Shown here: positions 1 through 5,057 of the stretch, piece by piece
Layout: each line of letters begins with the position of its first letter
How positions within the stretch are numbered: position 1 is the stretch's first letter
Assembly (NCBI GenBank): GCA_025360985.1
Contig: JANYBA010000021.1
Coordinates: forward strand, 1 to 6,722
Length of the DNA stretch: 6,722 nucleotides
Reading direction: 5' to 3'
From: Gammaproteobacteria bacterium
GTDB taxonomy: Bacteria; Pseudomonadota; Gammaproteobacteria; Xanthomonadales; Xanthomonadaceae
Position numbers and translations under genes: made by a program
Notes under the pieces: generated by a model
Seen by the model: the letters and a program-made list of their open reading frames with translations, nothing else
Databases searched by the model: none
Told to the model about the DNA's origin: nothing

Positions 1-1
1 C

Positions 2-142
2 TGCGTGTGGCATTCCGGCGAATCGATCGGCTTCCGCAACGTGATCCTGCGGTTTCCTGCGCGCCGGCTGTCGGTGATCTTGCTCAGCAATCGCAATTCG
101 CCAGAGCCGTATGCGACCGCGATGGCGATGGCTAGCTTCTGA
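2..142 (+). CDS. Serine hydrolase, beta-lactamase family, C-terminal end (partial)
   Basis: Only the last 46 residues and the TGA stop are inside the window; the gene begins upstream. The fragment opens with CVWHSGESIGFRN, followed by a strand-like ILRFPARRLSVILLSNRN and a final short helix. In the class C beta-lactamase/DD-peptidase family (Pfam Beta-lactamase, PF00144), the third active-site motif is K/H-S/T-G on a beta strand, followed by 'GF' and a strand ending in L(S/T)NR/N. The HSG here fits that motif, which helps shape the oxyanion site opposite the nucleophilic serine. The SxxK and YxN motifs would lie outside the window. Members are often periplasmic hydrolases or esterases, so substrate cannot be inferred. 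Its stop lies 13 bases before the next start, suggesting readthrough transcription into the small genes downstream. Confidence 0.72.
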   Translation, partial: CVWHSGESIGFRNVILRFPARRLSVILLSNRNSPEPYATAMAMASF

Positions 143-155
143 TTCCCTCACACCC

Positions 156-395
156 ATGAGCCCGACAATCTTTCGCGAAGGCGGCTTCCGCTTCTACTTC
201 TTCTCGCGCGAAGAGCCAAGGATGCACGTCCATGTTCACTGCGCCGATGGCGAAGCCAAGTTCTGGCTTGAGCCTGCGATCGAATTGGCGCAGACTTCCG
301 GTATGAACGACCGACTGGTTCGGGCGGCTCTCTTACTGGTGCAGGCGCATGAGCACGAAATCCGAAATGCATGGCAGCAGCACTTCGGGACCTGA
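156..395 (+). CDS. DUF4160 domain-containing small protein
   Basis: This gene encodes 79 residues covering essentially one DUF4160 domain (PF13711). The N-terminus MSPTIFREGGFRF is followed by FFSREEPRMHVHVH, then DGEAKFWLEP and a helical C-terminus ending NAWQQHFGT. The pattern 'PTIF...F.FYS.E..PPHVHV...GEAKFWLEP' is typical of the family. I chose ATG 156, because the family starts with M-x-P-T-I and an upstream ATG at 111 would add 15 residues that overlap the previous gene and resemble nothing. No good Shine-Dalgarno is visible, so translation may be coupled to the upstream gene. Its end overlaps the following DUF2442 gene by 47 bases. Family function is unestablished; pairs with DUF2442 are common and resemble toxin-antitoxin organisation, which is inference only. 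Local GC is below that of the neighbouring genes. Confidence 0.85.
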   Translation: MSPTIFREGGFRFYFFSREEPRMHVHVHCADGEAKFWLEPAIELAQTSGMNDRLVRAALLLVQAHEHEIRNAWQQHFGT

Positions 396-621
396 GGTCA
401 CGAACGTGTCACAGCACGGGCTCTGGCTGCTGCTGGAGCACGAGGAGTTGTTCGTGTCGTTCGAGTCGTTCCCGTGGTTCCGCGAGGCGCCTATCGGCAA
501 GCTGCTGCATGTAGAACAGCCTTCTGCGCAGCACCTCTACTGGCCCGAATTGGACATCGACCTGTCTGTCGACTCCATTCGCCATCCGGGGCGCTATCCG
601 CTGGTATCGCGAGCGAGTTGA
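349..621 (+). CDS. DUF2442 domain-containing protein
   Basis: This gene encodes 90 residues. The first 15 or so are poorly conserved; the DUF2442 domain (PF10387) runs from about residue 16 to the end. Recognisable pieces are VTNVSQHGLWLLLEHEE, FVSFESFPWFREAPI, LYWPELDIDLSVDSI and a closing HPGRYPLVS. The family has an alpha/beta fold known from Nitrosomonas protein NE0471, where it is joined to a helix-turn-helix domain. That suggests a regulatory or antitoxin-like role, but no helix-turn-helix is present here. ATG 349 lies inside the DUF4160 gene in another frame (47-base overlap), so the two should be translationally coupled. ATG 367 is an alternative that keeps the whole domain; neither start has a strong Shine-Dalgarno. 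The gene ends 35 bases before the convergent alr stop. Confidence 0.83.
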   Translation: MSTKSEMHGSSTSGPEVTNVSQHGLWLLLEHEELFVSFESFPWFREAPIGKLLHVEQPSAQHLYWPELDIDLSVDSIRHPGRYPLVSRAS

Positions 622-631
622 TTGCTTGGTG

Positions 632-664
632 AAGCCGAGGCCTGACGCGGCTTGACTCAGCCGC
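632..664. terminator. Overlapping inverted repeats between convergent genes, possible bidirectional terminator
   Basis: Two mutually exclusive stems share one arm. AAGCCG at 632-637 can pair with CGGCTT at 648-653 (loop 10). GCGGCT at 647-652 can pair with AGCCGC at 659-664 (loop 6), which includes the alr stop codon. No T-tract follows on either strand, so this is not a classical intrinsic terminator. Its position between the DUF2442 and alr stops is what makes a termination role plausible. Confidence 0.35.
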
Positions 665-1793
665 CTTGGTACAAGCGCGGGATCCGCTCGTTGAGGCCAG
701 TGAGTATTTCGTAGGGAATGGTGCCCGCCGCGACCGCGACGTCTTCGACGGAGATGGCTTCACCGTTCTGGCGGCCGATCAGCACGACTTCGTCTTCGTT
801 GAATGCGGTGCCGTCGGGGCCGAGGTCGACCATGAACTGGTCCATGCACACCCGGCCGACCATGGGATGGCGCTGGCCGTGGATCAGCACGGCGCCGCGA
901 GAGGACAGCGCCCGCGGCCAGCCGTCGCCGTAGCCGATCGGGATCGTGACCACGCGGCTGTCCTGCGTCGGCGCCCAGGTCGCGCCGTAGCTGACCGGGT
1001 TGCCAGCCTTGACGACTTTGAAGTAAACGACCTGCGAGAGCAGCGACAAGGCGGGTTTCAGGTCCAGCGTGCGCCGGGCGGCCGGTTCGGGCAGCACGCC
1101 GTACAGGGCGATGCCGGGTCGCACCATGTCGAGCCAGCTGCCCGGGTGGTGCAGCACGCCGCCGGAATTGGCGATATGGCGCATCGGCATCGGCGCGCCG
1201 ATCCGCTCGAAATGGGCGCAGGCATCCAGAAAGCGCTCCAGCTGCTGCGCCGTCATCGGCGAGTCCGGATCGTCGGCGCAGGCAAGGTGCGAGTAGATGC
1301 CCTTGATCGTGCACCAGCGCGACCGGCAGGCCGCCTCGATGAAAGGGCCACAGGAATAGCTATGCACGCCGATCCGTTCCATCCCCGTGTCGATTTTGAG
1401 GTGGACCACGGCCTTGCGGCCGAGCGCCTCGGCGGCGGATTCGACCTGGCGCAGCTTGGCCAGCGACGACACGGTGATCTCGAGGTCGTGGCCGATGTAT
1501 TGGGCGACTTGCGGGCCGAACATCCCGCCCAGCACCAGGATCGGTACGGTCACCCCGGCCTCGCGCAGGGCGATTCCCTCCTCGACGAAGGCGACGCCGA
1601 GCTGGTCAGCGCCTTGCGCCTGCAGGTGCCGCGCCACCGGCAAGAGCCCGTGGCCGTAGGCGTTGGCCTTGACGATCGCCATCACTGGCACGCCGACCCG
1701 GTCGCGGATTTCGCGCAGGTTGTGCGAAATCGCGTCGAGGTCGACGCGGATGCGGGTAGGGCGCTGGCTGACCGGATCGCTCACCCCCGGCAT
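657..1793 (-). CDS. alr: Alanine racemase
   Basis: This enzyme interconverts L- and D-alanine with pyridoxal phosphate (PLP), supplying D-alanine for peptidoglycan in the cytoplasm. The protein has 378 residues, usual for the family, with an N-terminal TIM barrel (about 12-245) and a C-terminal beta domain. Visible residues: the PLP lysine K42 in AIVKANAYGHG; K133 and R140 in HLKIDTGMERIG, matching the carbamylated lysine and pyridine-contacting arginine; the HIANSGG and RPGIALYG motifs (206-232); catalytic Y269 in PVSYGATW; IGYGDGW (286-292); CMDQ (316-319) and IPYE (359-362). I chose ATG 1793, because an in-frame extension to 1928 adds 45 unrelated residues and overlaps the photolyase gene. 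Shine-Dalgarno is weak. Symbol alr is used; a catabolic DadX paralogue cannot be excluded, but no dadA lies next to it. Confidence 0.95.
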   Translation of the reverse strand: MPGVSDPVSQRPTRIRVDLDAISHNLREIRDRVGVPVMAIVKANAYGHGLLPVARHLQAQGADQLGVAFVEEGIALREAGVTVPILVLGGMFGPQVAQYIGHDLEITVSSLAKLRQVESAAEALGRKAVVHLKIDTGMERIGVHSYSCGPFIEAACRSRWCTIKGIYSHLACADDPDSPMTAQQLERFLDACAHFERIGAPMPMRHIANSGGVLHHPGSWLDMVRPGIALYGVLPEPAARRTLDLKPALSLLSQVVYFKVVKAGNPVSYGATWAPTQDSRVVTIPIGYGDGWPRALSSRGAVLIHGQRHPMVGRVCMDQFMVDLGPDGTAFNEDEVVLIGRQNGEAISVEDVAVAAGTIPYEILTGLNERIPRLYQGG

Positions 1794-1915
1794 TGTAGGG
1801 CCGGGCCGCCCGGACCGGCCAATCCCGCTGCCATTCATCATCGATGCCTGCTGTGCCACAATTCCGGCATGCCTGCCAATCGATCGGCCATTCGTCGCGA
1901 CAACGAGCCCCGCTG
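1794..1915. promoter_or_regulatory. Divergent intergenic region between alr and the photolyase gene
   Basis: These 122 bases must carry the start signals for both divergent genes. For alr, a TTGGCA (- strand, 1879 to 1874) could be a -35 element, but no good -10 lies 16-18 bases downstream. For the photolyase gene, CACAAT at 1857-1862 could be a -10 with a poor TTCATC (1834-1839) at 17-base spacing. Short palindromes are present: GGCATGCC (1866-1873) and a near-perfect GCCAATCGATCGGC (1875-1888, one mismatched pair). None matches an operator I can name, so only the presence of promoters here is reasonably supported. Confidence 0.35.
1799..1820. repeat. GC-rich inverted repeat in the alr leader
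   Basis: GGCCGG at 1799-1804 and CCGGCC at 1815-1820 form a perfect 6-base inverted repeat with a 10-base loop. An alternative CCGGG/CCCGG pairing (1801-1805 with 1809-1813) lies inside it. It sits only 5 bases before the alr ATG, so in mRNA it would occupy the ribosome-binding region and might lower or modulate translation. In 66% GC DNA, such short repeats also arise by chance. Confidence 0.25.
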
Positions 1916-3364
1916 ATGCCGACCGCACTCGTCTGGTTCCGGCGTGACCTGCGATTGGCCGACAACCCGGCCCTGAGCGCCGCGCTCGACCGCGGCTACG
2001 CGCCGATCCCGGTCTATATCCACGCCCCCGACGAAGAAGCGCCCTGGTCGCCCGGCGCCGCGTCGCAAACCTGGCTGCATCGCTCGCTGGCGGCGCTCGA
2101 CGCCAACCTGCGCCGGCTCGGCTCGCGGCTGGTGTATCGCCGCGGCGAGAGTTTCACCGAGCTCGAACAGATGCTGATGGAAACCGGCGCCGAGGCGGTG
2201 TTCTGGAACCGCCTGTACGAACCATCGGTGATCGCCCGCGACCAACGGGTGAAGACCACGCTCAAGGCCTGCGGCGTCCGCGTCGAGAGCTTCAACAGCG
2301 CGCTGCTGGTCGAGCCCTGGACGGTAGCCACCGGATCCGGCGAACCCTATCGTGTGTTTACGCCGTTCTGGAAGACCGCGTCGCGCAGTACCGAATCGGT
2401 CGCGCCCGAGCCGGCGCCGGAGCGCCTGCCGCCCGTGCCCGAGGCGCTGGCGTCTTTGGAACTGGACTCGCTCGGCTTGCTCCCGACCGCGCCGACGCCG
2501 CGCTGGGACGAGCATTTCTGGGAACACTGGCAGCCCGGCGAAGCCGGCGCCGCCGAGGCGCTGGACGTTTTCGTCGACGGCGCCGCCGATGGCTACAAGA
2601 TCCAGCGCAACCTGCCGGATCGCACCGGCACGTCGAAACTGTCGCCGCACCTGCACTTCGGCGAAATCTCGCCGCAGCAGATCGTCGCGCGCTTGCGTCG
2701 CGAGCCCTGGCCGGCGCGGGTGGCGCCAGACGTCGAGCATTTCCTCGGCGAGCTCGGCTGGCGCGAGTTCTCGCACCACTTGCTGTTCCATTTTCCGCAC
2801 ACCGCCAACCGCAACCTCAATCCGCGCTTCCAGGAATTCCGCTGGGAAGAAGTCGACCCGGCGCGACTCGAGGCCTGGCAGCAGGGCCGCACCGGTGTAC
2901 CGATCGTCGATGCCGGCATGCGCGAACTCTGGCAGACCGGCTGGATGCACAACCGCGTGCGCATGATCGTCGCCAGTTTCCTTTGCAAGAACTTGCGCTA
3001 CCACTGGCTGCACGGTGCGCGCTGGTTCTGGGACACGCTGGTCGACGCCGACCTTGCGAACAATACCCAAGGCTGGCAATGGACCGCCGGCACCGGCGCC
3101 GATGCCGCGCCCTATTTCCGCATCTTCAATCCGGTAGTGCAGGCGCAACGGTTCGACCCGCAGGGCAACTACCTCAAGCGCTGGCTGCCGGAATTGGCGC
3201 AGGTGCCACTGCCGGCCTTGTTCGCGCCGTGGGAACATCCCGATGTCGTGCCTGGTCTCAAGCTCGACTACCCGGCGCAGCCGGTCATCGACCTGAAATC
3301 CAGTCGCGCTGCTGCGCTATCGGCCTATTCGGGACCAAAGCCGATCGAGGTCGAAGCCGAGTGA
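1916..3364 (+). CDS. phrB: Deoxyribodipyrimidine (CPD) photolyase, class I/III type
   Basis: This is a light-driven flavoenzyme that splits cyclobutane pyrimidine dimers in DNA. It has 482 residues, full family length. The N-terminal antenna (Rossmann) domain begins LVWFRRDLRLADNPAL, and the C-terminal FAD domain follows from about 205. FAD-contacting GTSKLSPHLHFGEIS lies at 238-252. E279 and W282 in ELGWREF match the dimer-binding E274 and W277 of E. coli PhrB. The electron-transfer tryptophans are conserved as W387, W364 and W310. N383, then GWQWTAGTG and APYFRIFNP (386-406), match the flavin pocket. Residues 104-105 (S, V) replace the folate-binding N108 and E109 of E. coli, and the N-terminal half reads like class III proteobacterial photolyases, so the antenna may differ. 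I chose ATG 1916 because the family begins directly at this point; an in-frame ATG at 1844 adds 24 unrelated residues. Confidence 0.93.
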   Translation: MPTALVWFRRDLRLADNPALSAALDRGYAPIPVYIHAPDEEAPWSPGAASQTWLHRSLAALDANLRRLGSRLVYRRGESFTELEQMLMETGAEAVFWNRLYEPSVIARDQRVKTTLKACGVRVESFNSALLVEPWTVATGSGEPYRVFTPFWKTASRSTESVAPEPAPERLPPVPEALASLELDSLGLLPTAPTPRWDEHFWEHWQPGEAGAAEALDVFVDGAADGYKIQRNLPDRTGTSKLSPHLHFGEISPQQIVARLRREPWPARVAPDVEHFLGELGWREFSHHLLFHFPHTANRNLNPRFQEFRWEEVDPARLEAWQQGRTGVPIVDAGMRELWQTGWMHNRVRMIVASFLCKNLRYHWLHGARWFWDTLVDADLANNTQGWQWTAGTGADAAPYFRIFNPVVQAQRFDPQGNYLKRWLPELAQVPLPALFAPWEHPDVVPGLKLDYPAQPVIDLKSSRAAALSAYSGPKPIEVEAE

Positions 3365-3383
3365 CGCCGTGCAAACCGGGCAG

Positions 3384-3421
3384 GGCCGGAGTAGGCTTCG
3401 GCCTGTAAAGCGAGGGTTTTT
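3384..3421 (+). terminator. Inverted repeat with short T-run downstream of the photolyase gene
   Basis: GGCCG at 3384-3388 pairs with CGGCC at 3399-3403 around a 10-base loop, and adding flanking CAGG/CTG extends the stem with one bulge. A run of five T follows, but only 13 bases later (3417-3421), just before the cytochrome start. This is too far for a classical intrinsic terminator. It could give partial termination, or be leader structure for the cytochrome operon. A GAGGG Shine-Dalgarno (3412-3416) lies between stem and ATG. Confidence 0.25.
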
Positions 3422-3423
3422 GC

Positions 3424-4293
3424 ATGGCCGATGGAAGCGAACGTTCAATCTACCGCCACCGCTTGCCGGTGCGGATCATGCACTGGATCAATGTCGTCTG
3501 CCTGTTCGCGTTGCTGATGAGCGGTCTACAGATTTTCAACGCCCATCCCGCCTTGTACTGGGGCGAGTACTCGACTTTCGACAAGCCCTGGCTGGCGCTG
3601 ACGGCCCAGCGCGCGGCCGATGGCCAGTTGCGCGGCGATACCCAGGTCGGTTCGCTGCACGTGACCACCACCGGCGTGCTCGGCGTGTCTGCCCATGCGA
3701 TTACCGGCAGGCCCCAGGCACGCGGATTCCCGAGTTGGGCGACCATCCCCGCGTACCGGTCATTGGCCGAAGGCCGGCGCTGGCATTTCTTCTTCGCCTG
3801 GTTGTTCGTGATCAATGGCCTGGCCTACCTGCTTTGGTCCTGGCGCTCGCGACACATGGGACGCGACCTGTTGCCGACCGTCGCCGACTGGAAGGGCATG
3901 GGCCATTCGATCGTCGAACACCTGAAATTCAGGCACCCGACCGGCCAAGCGGCGACGCGCTACAACATCCTGCAGAAGCTCGCCTACCTCGCGGTTGTGC
4001 TGGCGCTCGGTCCGGGCGTCGTGCTGATGGGCATGGCGATGTCGCCGCATCTGGATTCGGTGCTGTCGTGGCTGGTGGACCTCGTTGGCGGCCGGCAATC
4101 GGCGCGCACCATCCATTTCCTGATCGCAATGGCCTTCGTCGGTTTCATCCTCGTCCATGTCTTCATGGTGCTGGTGACCGGACCGATCAACCAGGTCCGC
4201 GCGATGATCACCGGTCGCTACCGATACCACGACGATCCCCCGCCAGAATCCGTCCCGGCCGCCGCCAGCGGCGTGGAGCCCAGCCATGACTGA
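3424..4293 (+). CDS. Cytochrome b (b-type membrane haem subunit, Ni/Fe-hydrogenase/thiosulfate reductase type)
   Basis: This is an inner-membrane di-haem cytochrome b of 289 residues, of the type (PF01292/cytochrome b561-like) that links the quinone pool to a periplasmic oxidoreductase. Hydrophobic segments lie at about 22-38, 79-93, 121-140, 183-206 and 229-252. Candidate haem histidines are H20 (in VRIMHWIN, at the start of helix 1), H121 (RRWHFFFAW) and the pair H231/H245 in the last helix, 14 residues apart as in this family. H79 and H91 are further histidines. A hydrophilic loop of about 40 residues (39-78) follows helix 1, and the C-terminus is a short proline-rich tail. GAGGG at 3412-3416, 7 bases before ATG 3424, supports this start. 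The gene overlaps the molybdoenzyme gene by 8 bases, strongly suggesting that the two proteins form one electron-transfer complex. The exact substrate is unknown. Confidence 0.88.
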   Translation: MADGSERSIYRHRLPVRIMHWINVVCLFALLMSGLQIFNAHPALYWGEYSTFDKPWLALTAQRAADGQLRGDTQVGSLHVTTTGVLGVSAHAITGRPQARGFPSWATIPAYRSLAEGRRWHFFFAWLFVINGLAYLLWSWRSRHMGRDLLPTVADWKGMGHSIVEHLKFRHPTGQAATRYNILQKLAYLAVVLALGPGVVLMGMAMSPHLDSVLSWLVDLVGGRQSARTIHFLIAMAFVGFILVHVFMVLVTGPINQVRAMITGRYRYHDDPPPESVPAAASGVEPSHD

Positions 4294-5053
4294 CGAACAA
4301 CGCCGTCGCTTCCTCACTCGTGCGCTCGCGGCCGGCGGCGCCGCGGCGCTGGCCGGTTGCAACAAGCTCAACGACAGCGCCGGCTTCAAGTCGCTGCTGG
4401 CCGGCGCCGATAAACCGACCGATGCTGCTTTCCACGCGCTGACGCCGGAAGACGCATTGGCGCGGGAATTCACCGAAGCGGACCTGTCGCCGGCGTTCAA
4501 GGCCAACGGCTCGACCAATCCGCAAACGCCGGAATACCTGGCGCTGATGGCGAGCAACTTCGCCGATTACCGGCTCAAGGTCGGTGGCCTGGTGGCGACG
4601 CCGCTGGCGCTGAGCCTGGAGCAACTGCGCGCGATGCCATCGCGAACGCAGATCACTCGCCACGACTGCGTCGAGGGCTGGAGCTGCATCGGCAAGTGGA
4701 AGGGCGTGCCGCTCGGCAAGGTCATCGACCTGGCCGGGCCGAAGCCGGAAGCGAAGTACGTGGTGTTCCGCTGCGCCGACGATTACGGCCAGAACGGCGG
4801 TCGTTATTACGAGAGCATTTACTTGCGCGAGGCCTACCATCCGCAGTCGATCCTCGCCTACGACATGAACGACGCGATCCTGCCGGTGCCGCACGGGGCG
4901 CCATTGCGCGTCCGGCTCGAGCGCAAGCTCGGCTACAAGCAGGCGAAATACATCGTTGCCGTCGACCTCGTCGACAGCCTGGCTGGCATCGGCGCCGGCA
5001 ACGGCGGTTACTGGGAGGATTCCGGCGGCTACATCTGGCACGGGGGCATTTGA
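4286..5053 (+). CDS. Tat-exported molybdopterin-dependent oxidoreductase, sulfite oxidase/MsrP fold
   Basis: The protein has 255 residues and a single sulfite-oxidase-type molybdopterin domain (PF00174) at about 95-235. The N-terminus has a twin-arginine signal (RRRFLT, 6-11), a hydrophobic alanine/glycine stretch, and a lipobox LAGC with C25. This indicates folded export and probable lipid anchoring on the periplasmic side. C128 in HDCVEGWSC is the expected molybdenum ligand. Other family motifs are WKGVPL, RCADDYGQNGGRYYES, HPQSILAYDMN, and HGAPLRVRLERKLGYK. The C-terminal dimerisation domain and haem domain of classical sulfite oxidases are absent, as in MsrP (YedY), yet sequence and partner differ: a hydrogenase-type cytochrome b precedes it rather than MsrQ. 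Substrate is therefore open (sulfite, S-/N-oxide or methionine sulfoxide). GGAG at 4275-4278 is 7 bases before the ATG. The stop is 4 bases before the next gene. Confidence 0.9.
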   Translation: MTDEQRRRFLTRALAAGGAAALAGCNKLNDSAGFKSLLAGADKPTDAAFHALTPEDALAREFTEADLSPAFKANGSTNPQTPEYLALMASNFADYRLKVGGLVATPLALSLEQLRAMPSRTQITRHDCVEGWSCIGKWKGVPLGKVIDLAGPKPEAKYVVFRCADDYGQNGGRYYESIYLREAYHPQSILAYDMNDAILPVPHGAPLRVRLERKLGYKQAKYIVAVDLVDSLAGIGAGNGGYWEDSGGYIWHGGI

Positions 5054-5057
5054 AGCA

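Noticed and set aside
452..478. Imperfect tandem GTTCGTGTC/GTTCGAGTC/GTTCCCGTG repeats
   Set aside because: They encode the conserved F-V-S-F-E-S-F-P stretch of DUF2442 and are explained by the protein sequence.
666..1916. Long open frame (416 codons) on the + strand opposite alr
   Set aside because: It lies almost exactly antisense to alr, is rich in R, D, H, A and G without any motif, and follows from the high third-position GC of alr. alr has all catalytic residues, so this is a shadow.
1794..1928. N-terminal extension of alanine racemase to 1928
   Set aside because: The 45 extra residues match no family feature and would overlap the photolyase start; ATG 1793 gives the usual length.
1838..3238. 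466-codon open frame on the - strand opposite the photolyase gene
   Set aside because: Composition is arginine/glycine/alanine-rich and featureless, whereas the + strand encodes a complete photolyase.
3424..5053. Calling the pair msrP-msrQ
   Set aside because: The membrane protein is not MsrQ-like. It has the histidine pattern and length of hydrogenase/thiosulfate-reductase cytochrome b, so the symbols would overstate what is known.
4956..5057. N-terminal extension of the acyltransferase to ATG 4956
   Set aside because: The extra 34 residues are translated from within the molybdoenzyme gene in another frame, are low in complexity, and precede the normal family N-terminus.
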